Assembly: GCA_965116185.1 (NCBI GenBank)
Contig: OZ220492.1
Span: 558,001 to 622,000, forward strand
Length of the DNA: 64,000 nucleotides
Direction of reading: 5' to 3'
Source: Bin34 sp965116185
GTDB lineage: Bacteria > Chloroflexota > Anaerolineae > Caldilineales > Caldilineaceae
The position numbers were made by a program, and so were the translations under genes. Below, piece by piece: positions 1 through 9,166 of this stretch; the first letter of the stretch is position 1, and each line of letters begins with the position of its first letter. The notes below the pieces were generated by a model. That model worked only from the letters and a program-made list of their open reading frames with translations, was not told the origin of the DNA and did no database searches.

Positions 1-1
1 A

Positions 2-1387
2 TATTTTGAACCTCTGACCCATGAGGATGTGCTCCACATTGTGGAAAGAGAAGCGCGTACGGGTACGCTGGCAGGACTTGTCATGCAGTACGGGGGACAG
101 ACGCCCCTCAACCTGGCAGCCGGTCTAGCGGCAGCCGGTGCGCCCATTCTGGGTACGACACCGGCTAACATTGATCTAGCCGAGGATCGGGAACGATTTA
201 GCCAATTACTGACCCAACTGGGGATTCCGGCACCTGCCCACGGCGTGGCCCACAACATGGCTGAGGCCCTCCAGGTTGTGCGACGTATTGGTTATCCCGT
301 GGTAGTGCGTCCCTCCTATGTGCTGGGCGGTCGCGCGATGGCTATTGTGTATAGCGCGGAGGATCTGCAGCGTTATATGCAGGAAGCTACTCAGGTGTCA
401 CCGCATCATCCCATTTTTGTGGATCAGTTCCTGGAAGAGGCCGTGGAAGTTGATGTGGACGCGGTGTGTGATGGGACCCGGATCGTGATTGGTGGCATCA
501 TGCAACACATTGAGGCAGCGGGGATCCACAGCGGTGACAGTGCCTGTGTGCTGCCTCCCTTCCGCATCAGTGAATACCACCTGTCTCGCCTGCGGCGTTA
601 TACGCAGCAGTTGGGCACGGCGCTAGAGGTATGCGGCCTCATGAATATACAGTACGCCATCAAAGACGACGAAGTGTACGTTCTGGAAGTCAATCCCCGA
701 GCCAGTCGCACTATACCTTATGTCAGCAAGGCCACGGGGGTACCCCTGGCCAAGATTGGGGCTAAGGCCATGCTCGGCGTCTCTCTGGAAGCGCAGGGCC
801 TGACCGCAGAACCCGCCCTGGATGGCTTCTTCGTTAAGGAAGCCGTGTTGCCCTGGACCAAATTTGAGGGTGTGGATACACTGCTGGGCCCCGAGATGCG
901 GTCCACAGGCGAGGTGATGGGACATGCCCCGCGTTTTGGTCAGGCTTTTGCCAAAAGCCAGGCCCAGGCCGGTACGACACTGCCGACATCAGGGGGCGTG
1001 CTGATTACAGTCAACGATTTTGACAAGAGTCACGCGCTACGCATCGCCCGGGATTTAGAGCGCCTGGGCTTTGCCTTGTACGCCACGGAAGGTACGGGAA
1101 AATTCATCGCCCGCGCCGGCATTCCCGTGACGATACTGGCGAAGGCAGGCCAGACGGATCCTACGGTGCTGGATGCCATGCAGACCGGCACAATTCAGCT
1201 TATCATCAACACACCCCTGGGATCCCCCAGCCATGAGCATGGCGTGCGCATTCGCACGTTGGCCACACGTCTGGGCATTCCCCTGGTCACCACCATCCCC
1301 GCCGCCGTGGCAGCCCTAAACGGTATTCAGGACCTATGCCGGTTTGAGGCGGATATTCGCAGCCTGCAGGAGTACACTCTGGTATGA
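2..1387 (+). CDS. carB: Carbamoyl-phosphate synthase large subunit, C-terminal part (partial at window start)
   Basis: CarB makes carbamoyl phosphate from bicarbonate, ATP and ammonia delivered by CarA, for pyrimidine and arginine synthesis in the cytoplasm. The frame is open from base 2 and enters at YFEPLT, which in complete CarB lies a little past residue 600. So about the last 460 of roughly 1,070 residues are here. Visible parts are the second ATP-grasp half (VDQFLEEAVEVDVDAVCDG, then EVNPRASRT) and, from about base 990, the regulatory MGS-like domain (GGVLITVNDFDKSHA). The first half lies outside the window. Its TGA overlaps the ATG of carA by four bases (ATGA), so the two are translationally coupled. 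No internal stops or frameshifts are seen. Confidence 0.97.
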   Translation, partial: YFEPLTHEDVLHIVEREARTGTLAGLVMQYGGQTPLNLAAGLAAAGAPILGTTPANIDLAEDRERFSQLLTQLGIPAPAHGVAHNMAEALQVVRRIGYPVVVRPSYVLGGRAMAIVYSAEDLQRYMQEATQVSPHHPIFVDQFLEEAVEVDVDAVCDGTRIVIGGIMQHIEAAGIHSGDSACVLPPFRISEYHLSRLRRYTQQLGTALEVCGLMNIQYAIKDDEVYVLEVNPRASRTIPYVSKATGVPLAKIGAKAMLGVSLEAQGLTAEPALDGFFVKEAVLPWTKFEGVDTLLGPEMRSTGEVMGHAPRFGQAFAKSQAQAGTTLPTSGGVLITVNDFDKSHALRIARDLERLGFALYATEGTGKFIARAGIPVTILAKAGQTDPTVLDAMQTGTIQLIINTPLGSPSHEHGVRIRTLATRLGIPLVTTIPAAVAALNGIQDLCRFEADIRSLQEYTLV

Positions 1388-2565
1388 CCCAACCGGCATT
1401 GCTGGCCCTGCATGACGGCACGCTCCTAACGGGACGCGCGTTTGGGGCGCGGACCACGGTTGTGGGCGAAGTTGTATTCAACACGTGCTTGACTGGCTAC
1501 CAGGAAGTTATTACCGATCCTTCCTACCATGGTCAGATGGTTTGCATGACCACGCCTCACGTGGGTAACACCGGCATCAATCCTGAAGATCTAGAAAGCG
1601 ACCAACCCCGCATCTCGGCGTTCATCGTACGTGAAGTGAGTCAGGTCGTGTCCAATTGGCGGGCCCATACCTCCCTGCCTACATGGTTGGCAACGCATGG
1701 GATACCGGGTATCAGCGAAGTTGATACCCGATGGCTCACTCGCATGATCCGGGAACAGGGCGTCATGCATGGTGCCCTTAGCACCGATGGCACACATACG
1801 GCGGATGAGCTCTTACAGCGGGCCGCAACCTGGCCCGGGTTGGATGGCCGGGATCTGGTCCGGGAAGTAACGTGTGGGGAAGCCTATCCCTGGCAGGAAA
1901 ACACCGACGAGGCTTGGAGACCGGTCACGCCCGGGGCTTGGTCACCTGCTCACCCCGCGCGGCCGCACGATCCGGAGGCGGCTCCCCGCGTGGTGGCGTA
2001 TGATTTTGGCATCAAGCACAATATCCTACGCCGCCTTGTGAGCCACGGTCTGCAGGTGCTAGTAGTGCCGGCCCACACAACTGCCGCGGAACTGTTGGCT
2101 CTAGATCCTGACGGCATTTTCCTGAGCAATGGTCCGGGTGATCCCCGGGCACTGCCCTACGCCATCAAGGCTGTGCGGGAGCTTATGACACACGACATTC
2201 CCCTGTTCGGCATCTGTCTGGGACACCAGATCATTGCGCAGGCTCTCGGGGCAGAGGTTTTCAAGCTCAAGTTTGGTCATCATGGGGGTAATCAACCCGT
2301 GAGCAATCGCGCTATGGGCAATGTACAGATTACCTCCCAGAACCACAACTACAGCGTGACCCAGGAAGATCTGCCTGCGAATGTGGAAATCACCCACTGG
2401 AATCTCAATGATCAAACGGTGGAGGGACTACGCTTGAAGGACCGCCCGGTCTTTTGTGTCCAGTACCATCCCGAAGCCAGTCCTGGGCCGCATGACGCCG
2501 ATGGCCTTTTTGCCCAGTTTGCTGAACAGGTCAAGGCATATGCCTCCGCGAGACGCCCGGTCTGA
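1384..2565 (+). CDS. carA: Carbamoyl-phosphate synthase small (glutaminase) subunit
   Basis: CarA hydrolyses glutamine and channels the ammonia to CarB. The 393-residue length is normal. The N-terminal CPSase small-subunit domain (GEVVFNTCLTGYQEV) is followed by a class I glutamine amidotransferase domain. Its nucleophile is Cys278 in FGICLGHQ, with His362 and Glu364 in HPEAS completing the triad. The ATG overlaps the carB stop by four bases. The order carB-carA is the reverse of the common carAB arrangement. After the stop there is a 140-base gap with no obvious terminator before addB. Confidence 0.97.
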   Translation: MTQPALLALHDGTLLTGRAFGARTTVVGEVVFNTCLTGYQEVITDPSYHGQMVCMTTPHVGNTGINPEDLESDQPRISAFIVREVSQVVSNWRAHTSLPTWLATHGIPGISEVDTRWLTRMIREQGVMHGALSTDGTHTADELLQRAATWPGLDGRDLVREVTCGEAYPWQENTDEAWRPVTPGAWSPAHPARPHDPEAAPRVVAYDFGIKHNILRRLVSHGLQVLVVPAHTTAAELLALDPDGIFLSNGPGDPRALPYAIKAVRELMTHDIPLFGICLGHQIIAQALGAEVFKLKFGHHGGNQPVSNRAMGNVQITSQNHNYSVTQEDLPANVEITHWNLNDQTVEGLRLKDRPVFCVQYHPEASPGPHDADGLFAQFAEQVKAYASARRPV

Positions 2566-2705
2566 AAATGGGTAGTGGTCGTACCTACACACGGTCATAA
2601 ACAAGGGGTGTAGACCGGATCCGGCGCCACGTCGCCCCTATACCGACACGCGTGCCTCTACCTAGATGACATCTGTCCGGACGTACAAGCAGTCTTGAGG
2701 ACACC

Positions 2706-4316
2706 ATGTCGGATTGCCAGGTTTACCCGATACAGCATACGCTGACCGCGTTAGAGGGGATACGAGATACCCTCGCCACGGTCCAGCGTACGAATCCCCT
2801 CGCATCCACCTGGCTCCTCATGCCCCGTGTGCTCGTACCGGAATGGCAGCGCTATCAGGCAAACTGTCTGAATGTGCGCACCGGCGACTTCCTCCAACTT
2901 AGCCGGTGGATCCTGGATCAGGCAGGACAACCAGCACTTATGCTGGTAGGGCTCCCGCGGCAGCGCTTCCTCCAGCGTGTTATCCAGGCTGTCCATGCCC
3001 AGACACCCCTGCAGGTACTAGGCGAGAGTATGCAGTGGCCCGGTTTCAGCCATCATCTGGGGATGTGGCTGGATGAGATGAAGCAGCAGGAGATTTCCGT
3101 GGCCACTTTTCAGGCTTATGCGGAAGAAATAAGGGATCCCCGAGAGCAGGATCTGGCTCAACTGTACAGCGGTTATGAGGAAAGGCTCCAGGCATCACTA
3201 TGGCTGGATGCAGTGAATGTCATGCTCCGGGCTTGCCAAGTACGGGAAGCGGAAGAGTCCCCGTTGTCTCCCCTGGCTTTGCTGGGTGTTGCGGGCTATG
3301 TGCAGTTCTCACCCTTGCAGACCCGCCTGCTACGCTGCCTGGTTGCCGACACACGGACTCGGATCTTTTTGCCTGCCCATCCTGCGTACAGGAACCTGAC
3401 GGCTGCCACCATCAAGAGCCTAGACTTGTCGTGTCAAGAGAAGGAGGACATGTCCGACCGCACCGTACACTGTCCGCCGGTACGCGGGCAGATGGAAGCT
3501 CCTTCTCAGGAACAGGAAGTGCGTGGCGTGCTGCGGGCCATCAAGCGCTTGTGGGTAATGGACAAGGTACCGCTGAGCGACATCATCCTGTGTGTTACGC
3601 ACATGGATTCCTATGCCCCGTTGCTGGACGCTGTCGCTGCCGAATATGGGGTGCCTCTGGACTTGCCCATACCCCTGTCGCGGCATCCCCTGTACGTGCT
3701 CCTGCGCCAAATTCTGACCCTCTTGCCGGATTTACAATGGCGCCAGTGTTGGCAAGTTCTCCGCTCGCCGTTTCTGTACCAGGCGTGGCTGAGCGCGGAG
3801 GAGCTGGATACCGTGTATCACCTAACGGCTGCCTGCCGGGTGATTCAGGGCCAAGCACAATGGGATACTCCTTTTACCCAGGACTATACATGGGATGAGG
3901 CGGGGTATGGTTTGCCGGAGCTGACGGATGACGAGCGTGCGGATTTGCAGGTTCGCCTGCAGGCGCTTTGGTCTGCTCTGCAGCCCCGGACCGATCAGTC
4001 ATACCTGGACTGGATCCAAGATCTCGTGGCGGCATCTTCAGACCATACCGTACGTCTGACGGTGCCGGACATGCCTGAGGATCCGGAGCGGCAGCAGGGT
4101 ACATACGTACTGGAGATCGTGCGGCAGGTTGTGGCTGACCTACAGATGGAGGCGGTGCATTGGCCCTTCGCCACCGCAGCGGCAGCACGTGATGGTTTGT
4201 TGCAGCGGCTGGCGAGTGTCACGTACCGTCTGCGTGGGACCGGAGACGCGATCCGAGTCCTGACTTCCCGGAGAGCTGGATGCTGCCGACAGCGCATCTG
4301 TTCGTGCTGGGCATGA
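2706..4316 (+). CDS. addB: AddB-type helicase-nuclease subunit, N-terminal part (frameshifted)
   Basis: This is the first part of an AddB/RexB-like subunit, the partner of AddA in the double-strand-break resection enzyme that feeds RecA. It covers the inactivated helicase-like region. The reading frame is good until about base 4262, after which it yields an unlikely Cys/Arg-rich tail (RRAGCCRQRICSCWA). The neighbouring frame continues the protein naturally (DFPESWMLPTAHLFVLGMNE) and runs on into the nuclease half. Reading the G at 4262 twice, or adding one base there, fuses both halves into a single protein of about 985 residues, somewhat short for AddB. ATG start at 2706. A sequencing error or a true mutation are equally possible from sequence alone. 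Confidence 0.8.
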   Translation: MSDCQVYPIQHTLTALEGIRDTLATVQRTNPLASTWLLMPRVLVPEWQRYQANCLNVRTGDFLQLSRWILDQAGQPALMLVGLPRQRFLQRVIQAVHAQTPLQVLGESMQWPGFSHHLGMWLDEMKQQEISVATFQAYAEEIRDPREQDLAQLYSGYEERLQASLWLDAVNVMLRACQVREAEESPLSPLALLGVAGYVQFSPLQTRLLRCLVADTRTRIFLPAHPAYRNLTAATIKSLDLSCQEKEDMSDRTVHCPPVRGQMEAPSQEQEVRGVLRAIKRLWVMDKVPLSDIILCVTHMDSYAPLLDAVAAEYGVPLDLPIPLSRHPLYVLLRQILTLLPDLQWRQCWQVLRSPFLYQAWLSAEELDTVYHLTAACRVIQGQAQWDTPFTQDYTWDEAGYGLPELTDDERADLQVRLQALWSALQPRTDQSYLDWIQDLVAASSDHTVRLTVPDMPEDPERQQGTYVLEIVRQVVADLQMEAVHWPFATAAAARDGLLQRLASVTYRLRGTGDAIRVLTSRRAGCCRQRICSCWA

Positions 4317-5662
4317 ATGAACGTGTGTTACCTCACAGTCCTACCCCCGGCCCTTTTTATGCCTGGCGGGAACGGTCGGAGCATCGTTTGCCCCTGCGGC
4401 AACATAAACCGGATCTGGACAAACTGCGTTGGGCGTACCTGCAAGCTAACTGTGGCACCGCACTGTATCTCAGCCGCCCTACAGAGGTAACGGATCTGCC
4501 CTCCACGGCCCCTTCCCCTTTCTGGGCTGCGGATGGACACTGCCAGCAAATGGAGCACATGTCAGTGCCCCGGCCCGACCAGGCGGCGTCACGGACGGAA
4601 CTACTGCAAGCCTTACTGCGGATGGACACCAAAGAGTATCCTATGTCTCTCCGGGCAGCTGCCGTCCGGGCCCGGAAGCTGGCCCACATTACCCATCTCC
4701 GTCATGCTCACGGTTCCGCGAGCATCTATACCGGCCATTTGGCGAGTGCGGAGATTCAGGCGGAGCTGCAGGCTCAGTTTGGACATAATCACACCTGGAG
4801 CCCCACGGCTTTGAGTACTTATGCCCAGTGCCCTATGGGTTTCCTGGTCAAGTACGTATTGCGCTTGGCACCCCCGCCCGTAGCCACTCCAGGCCTAGAT
4901 GTGCGCACGCGGGGACTCCTACTACACGCGATCCTGCGTGAGCTATATCAGTGGCTTCGGGATGAGCAGGTGGCCCTGGTAGAAAGTCATTGGGACCGGA
5001 TCTGTGCCCGTCTTGACCATATCAGTAGGGAACAGTGGGCTAGCGCCGGCCAACAGTATCGGTTCCAGCCTTATCCTCTGGCTCGGTTTGAATTGCGCGA
5101 GCTCAAACGGTATGCCCAGTGGTGTATCCGCAATGAACTGGCAACAACTACGAGCCAGGTAGAGTGGGAACCTTGGGAGCTGGAATGGAATACGGCCGGC
5201 GCGGGCGTAGTCATTGCACAGAGCGGGGACCGACCTTTCCGCTTACGGGGCATTGTGGACCGTCTGGATCGGAATCAGGAAGGCCAGATACGGGTGATCG
5301 ACTACAAGCTTCGCAAGTCACCCTATAACCGGACCGAGCTGGATTTGGCCATCGTGAATCAGGCCGTGCTCTATCGCTTGGCGGCCCAGGAAGCGGGTCA
5401 TGCTGTTAAGGAAAGCGGCTACCGACTACTGGGTGAGACTGCCAAGAGCAAGCTGTCAAATGTGCCCACGGATGCCGAAGCGATCGCCATGTTGAAGCAG
5501 ATTCAGGGGTATCAGCACAACATTCGGCGGGGCATTTTCCCTAACATCCCGGGTATTCTGACCGCGAATGGCCGTCAGTGTACAGGCTATTGTGAGCTAG
5601 CCGATTTCTGTCAGCCCACCTATGGCCGCCGACTGGGGACGGATACGGAGCATGCATCATGA
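4280..5662 (+). CDS. addB: AddB-type subunit, C-terminal PD-(D/E)XK nuclease part
   Basis: This is the second half of the split addB; the ATG at 4280 is internal to the natural protein, not a real start. It carries the RecB-family nuclease site: RGIVDRLDR followed by VIDYKLR (Asp codon at 5300, Lys two codons later). It also has the four cysteines of the AddB iron-sulfur staple: one in YAQCPMGFLVKY (codon 4829) and three in QCTGYCELADFC (codons 5579, 5591, 5609). All key nuclease residues are present, so if the frameshift is an assembly error the enzyme is intact. The stop overlaps the addA start by four bases (ATGA), which is typical for addB-addA. Confidence 0.88.
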   Translation: MLPTAHLFVLGMNERVLPHSPTPGPFYAWRERSEHRLPLRQHKPDLDKLRWAYLQANCGTALYLSRPTEVTDLPSTAPSPFWAADGHCQQMEHMSVPRPDQAASRTELLQALLRMDTKEYPMSLRAAAVRARKLAHITHLRHAHGSASIYTGHLASAEIQAELQAQFGHNHTWSPTALSTYAQCPMGFLVKYVLRLAPPPVATPGLDVRTRGLLLHAILRELYQWLRDEQVALVESHWDRICARLDHISREQWASAGQQYRFQPYPLARFELRELKRYAQWCIRNELATTTSQVEWEPWELEWNTAGAGVVIAQSGDRPFRLRGIVDRLDRNQEGQIRVIDYKLRKSPYNRTELDLAIVNQAVLYRLAAQEAGHAVKESGYRLLGETAKSKLSNVPTDAEAIAMLKQIQGYQHNIRRGIFPNIPGILTANGRQCTGYCELADFCQPTYGRRLGTDTEHAS

Positions 5663-8600
5663 GTGAGGTGACACACACAGCGGCGCAGCAGGAAGCGATT
5701 CAAACCCTGGACCGTAATGTCGTAGTGCTCGCCAGTGCCGGCACGGGTAAGACGCACGTGCTGGTCCAGCGGTTCCTGTACCTGCTGGAACAGAGACCGC
5801 AGTGGCCCTTGGCGTCCATTGTGGCCATAACGTTCACGAAGAAAGCCGCCCAGCAGATGCGCACCCGGATCCGGGATGGCGTTCAAGCCCAGATCCGAGA
5901 TCAGAATCCCAATCCGGTCTGGCAGCAGCGGCTGGACGAGCTCGATCACCTACAGGTGTCCACCGTGCATAGCCTGTGTGAGTCCATCTTGCGCACACAT
6001 GCCCTAGAGGCCGGTCTTGACCCGGATTTTCAGGTGTTGGACGAACTGGAGGCAGAGCGATTACAGAGGCAGGCCCTAGACGCGACATTTCAGGATCTGG
6101 AGGAAAGAGACGACGCGTGCCTCGCGCTGCTCGATCAGTATACGCTGCAAGACCTGCGAACCACGTTGGCGTCCATGCTGCAGAACCGGAGCACTCTGCA
6201 CACCGTACTGGCGGGCGAAGATACTCTGGATTGGGACCAGTGGCATGCGCGCTGTCTGGATCGGATCCGGAAGGTACGCACAGTCCAATGGCATAGGTAC
6301 CGGCAGCAGCATCCGGAACTAGCGGCTGCCATGACCTGGCTTACCTCGGCGCCCTGGCGACCCGTAAACGACAAAATGGGGGCAAAAGTAGAACCGGCTG
6401 TGAACGCTGTCCGGGCCCTGCAGAACGGGAACTGGGGGGCTGCCATATCATTTCTCGGTGCGAGCGGTTTGGGCCGCATGGTTGGCGGAACTAAGGCGAA
6501 CTGGGGATCTGCGGACGCCTTGAATCAGGCCCGGGCGCATATTTCAGCCGTTAACAAAGCACTCAAATACCTCCAAGCACACTCTTTTGACGTGCAGGAA
6601 CCCATTGATCCGCGTGAAGGCCCTACGCTGGCGCTCTGGCTGCAAGCCCGTGCTCTGGCCGAAAAGTGGTATCAGACCCTGAAACAAGCGCGGACCAGCC
6701 TAGATTTTGACGATCTGGAACTTTTGACCCAGCGCCTGTTGGGGCAGACTGATATGGACGCGGCGAGCCGAGTGACTCGCTGGCGTGCCCACATCCACCA
6801 CGTGCTGGTGGATGAACACCAAGACATCAATCCCGTGCAGCAGCAGATCATCGATTTTCTGGCCCCTGTCCAAACCCCGGGTCAACTTTTTGTGGTTGGG
6901 GATACCAAACAGAGCATCTACCGTTTCCGCCAAGCGCAGGTAACAGCCTTTGCCAGCTTGGCGGAGCAGCTGCGCCGGACAACGGGTAAACGCGAGGTAC
7001 ATCTAAACCGGTCCTTTCGGTCCCACACCGCTCTGGTAGCCGCGACCAATCACCTCTTTGCACATGTTCTGCAACCCTTGGACGGGAAGACATACGCTCT
7101 CTACGAAGCGAAACCCATGGCCCTGTCGTCGCAGCAGGCTGCTCCCAGTGCTGAGCCTTGTATGGAACTCCATGTCATCCACCAGATGGCAACGGGCAAA
7201 CCGGCCCACGCAAATCCGAAACTGTACGAGGCCCAGGTCCTGGTGCAGCGGATTGCACAGCTGCAAGCGGCCGCTCGGCCTGTCAGGAACGTAACGGGTG
7301 AGACCAGGCCCCTGCGGCTGGATGATGTCGCGATCCTCATGCGGTCTATGGGTGATCTTCCCCTGTACGAGTTTGTCCTGCGTCAGGCACGGATGCCTTA
7401 TCAGGTTATCGCGGGCACTGCCCTGAAGCATCAGCCTCACATCCGCAGCCTACTGGCTTTGTTGCGCTATCTGGACCATCCCGGCGACGATTTTCATCTG
7501 GCCGTGGCCCTACGCTCCTCTCTGTTTGGCCTGAGTGACGCAACCCTTTACCGACTGGTACAAGCAACACGCGAGCAAGCGGCGTCTCTCGCTTTTTTCC
7601 CGTGCCTGCTACCTACACTGAAAGCGCAGCTGGATCATGTGCAACTGGATCGTGTGCAGCTAGCAGGCGCTATCCTGCATGAACTGCAAGGCCAGGCTCG
7701 TCTTCTCCCATTGGATCGATTGCTGCAGCAGGTGCTGGATACGACTGACTGTGAAGCAATCTGTCTGGCCGATCCGGTCCGGTACCGCGGTGCCAGGCAT
7801 CTGGAAGACATCCAGGCGCTGCGACGCTACGCCCGTCAGCGGGCGGATCTAAGCCTGGGTGAATTTCTCGATCATTTTGAAGAGGTCAATGTACGGCGTG
7901 TACGGACTGCAGATGAGGCTGCGGAAACGTGGACCCGGGATACCGAGGAGCCGGGCGTACGGATCATGACGATTCACGGTGCCAAAGGTCTTGAATTTCC
8001 CGTGGTCTGTATACCGCAGCTGGATCGTACCCTGCTGGCCGGTTCTCGCACGCACGGTTCCCCACCTATGGTGACATTGGATGCCGAGGAGGGTATCGCC
8101 TGCCAGTTGCGAAATGAAAGAGGGATACCGGAAAAACCCCTAAGTCTTCAGGCCATGGAGTTTCGGTCTCAGCAGATGGAATACGCGGAGACCAAGCGCT
8201 TATTCTATGTAGCCTGCACCCGTGCCGCCGACCTGCTAGTGATGACAGGCCGGCGGCATTCCAAAGCTCTGGGCCACCGCGCGGGGACGAATTTTGCCCG
8301 GAACTGGCTCACGGACGTATTTGCGGCATTCCAGTTGGATCCGGACGATTTGGCAGCATCCAGAGTCACGCACAAGGACTTTACCGGTTTTCGTCTGCGC
8401 TGTTACAGCTACGCCCCGGACCAGGCAGCCGTGCAACCGCCCCCACGTGACCGCGATAGGGTTGCCCCGTGTCCACTTCCTGACACACCGCTGAAAAATA
8501 TGTCCGGGCTCAGTCAAATGCCGGAGCGCGCCGTTGTATCCCCTTATCCCCAGATACCTACCTTGGCCATGCGGCGCGGTACCCTAGCCCATAATCTATT

Positions 8601-9093
8601 GGATCCCTGGGATGTCTGGACGGCTCTGTCTCCCGCTGCGTTGCACACCTTGGCCGTACAGAAAGCACGCCAGCTAAATATCTGGACCGAATCCATTCCC
8701 CGACAACTAGTTGCTTATCTGTTGGCGTTGCGCGCTACGCCGGAAGCGCAGGCTATTACCCGATCCCAGGTGCGCGTCAGCGAGATGCCCGTGCTGGGGA
8801 CATGGGAAGGACGCACCCGACTGCTACGCCTGGACCTGGTGTACCGGGATGAGCAGGGAGGTTGGAATCTAGTGGACTGGAAAACGGAAACCCTGACCAC
8901 AGAGACCCGGGAGCAGGTTAAGCAACGCCATCTGCCGGCCTTGGCTGCCTATGCCCGGGCGTTTCATGCCTGTACCGGTGAATACCCTCAAACGCGGTTG
9001 TGTTTTCTCTCGTCTGTGATCCGTTGGATATCCGTGAGCGAGGCTGAACTGTTGCATGTAGGGCCAGCCACAGACATTGAACCGGACATCTGA
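5659..9093 (+). CDS. addA: AddA-type helicase/nuclease subunit
   Basis: This is a UvrD/RecB superfamily ATP-dependent helicase with a C-terminal nuclease, 1,144 residues. It unwinds and trims broken DNA ends with AddB. Walker A is ASAGTGKT at residues 25-32 and the DExx box is DEHQD at 385-389. Motif VI is in ETKRLFYVACTRA near 844-856. The nuclease domain shows Asp1059 (RLDLVY), then Asp1073 and Lys1075 (LVDWKTE), so the second nuclease site is intact. The start overlaps the addB stop as ATGA. The downstream gap to the glycosyltransferase gene is short and contains a small palindrome only. Confidence 0.95.
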   Translation: MSEVTHTAAQQEAIQTLDRNVVVLASAGTGKTHVLVQRFLYLLEQRPQWPLASIVAITFTKKAAQQMRTRIRDGVQAQIRDQNPNPVWQQRLDELDHLQVSTVHSLCESILRTHALEAGLDPDFQVLDELEAERLQRQALDATFQDLEERDDACLALLDQYTLQDLRTTLASMLQNRSTLHTVLAGEDTLDWDQWHARCLDRIRKVRTVQWHRYRQQHPELAAAMTWLTSAPWRPVNDKMGAKVEPAVNAVRALQNGNWGAAISFLGASGLGRMVGGTKANWGSADALNQARAHISAVNKALKYLQAHSFDVQEPIDPREGPTLALWLQARALAEKWYQTLKQARTSLDFDDLELLTQRLLGQTDMDAASRVTRWRAHIHHVLVDEHQDINPVQQQIIDFLAPVQTPGQLFVVGDTKQSIYRFRQAQVTAFASLAEQLRRTTGKREVHLNRSFRSHTALVAATNHLFAHVLQPLDGKTYALYEAKPMALSSQQAAPSAEPCMELHVIHQMATGKPAHANPKLYEAQVLVQRIAQLQAAARPVRNVTGETRPLRLDDVAILMRSMGDLPLYEFVLRQARMPYQVIAGTALKHQPHIRSLLALLRYLDHPGDDFHLAVALRSSLFGLSDATLYRLVQATREQAASLAFFPCLLPTLKAQLDHVQLDRVQLAGAILHELQGQARLLPLDRLLQQVLDTTDCEAICLADPVRYRGARHLEDIQALRRYARQRADLSLGEFLDHFEEVNVRRVRTADEAAETWTRDTEEPGVRIMTIHGAKGLEFPVVCIPQLDRTLLAGSRTHGSPPMVTLDAEEGIACQLRNERGIPEKPLSLQAMEFRSQQMEYAETKRLFYVACTRAADLLVMTGRRHSKALGHRAGTNFARNWLTDVFAAFQLDPDDLAASRVTHKDFTGFRLRCYSYAPDQAAVQPPPRDRDRVAPCPLPDTPLKNMSGLSQMPERAVVSPYPQIPTLAMRRGTLAHNLLDPWDVWTALSPAALHTLAVQKARQLNIWTESIPRQLVAYLLALRATPEAQAITRSQVRVSEMPVLGTWEGRTRLLRLDLVYRDEQGGWNLVDWKTETLTTETREQVKQRHLPALAAYARAFHACTGEYPQTRLCFLSSVIRWISVSEAELLHVGPATDIEPDI

Positions 9094-9166
9094 GCCCAGG
9101 CTCAGAGTATGCTGTCGGATGGCCAACGAACCGCTGTGTGGGTTGGGATGTCGTGCATGATCTACT

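Noticed and set aside
4255..4270. Programmed -1 frameshift in addB
   Set aside because: There is no slippery heptamer and no clear downstream pseudoknot, and addB is not known to be made by frameshifting.
9090..9105. Palindrome CTGAGC/GCTCAG at the addA stop as a terminator
   Set aside because: Six base pairs with a four-base loop and no T-run are too weak.
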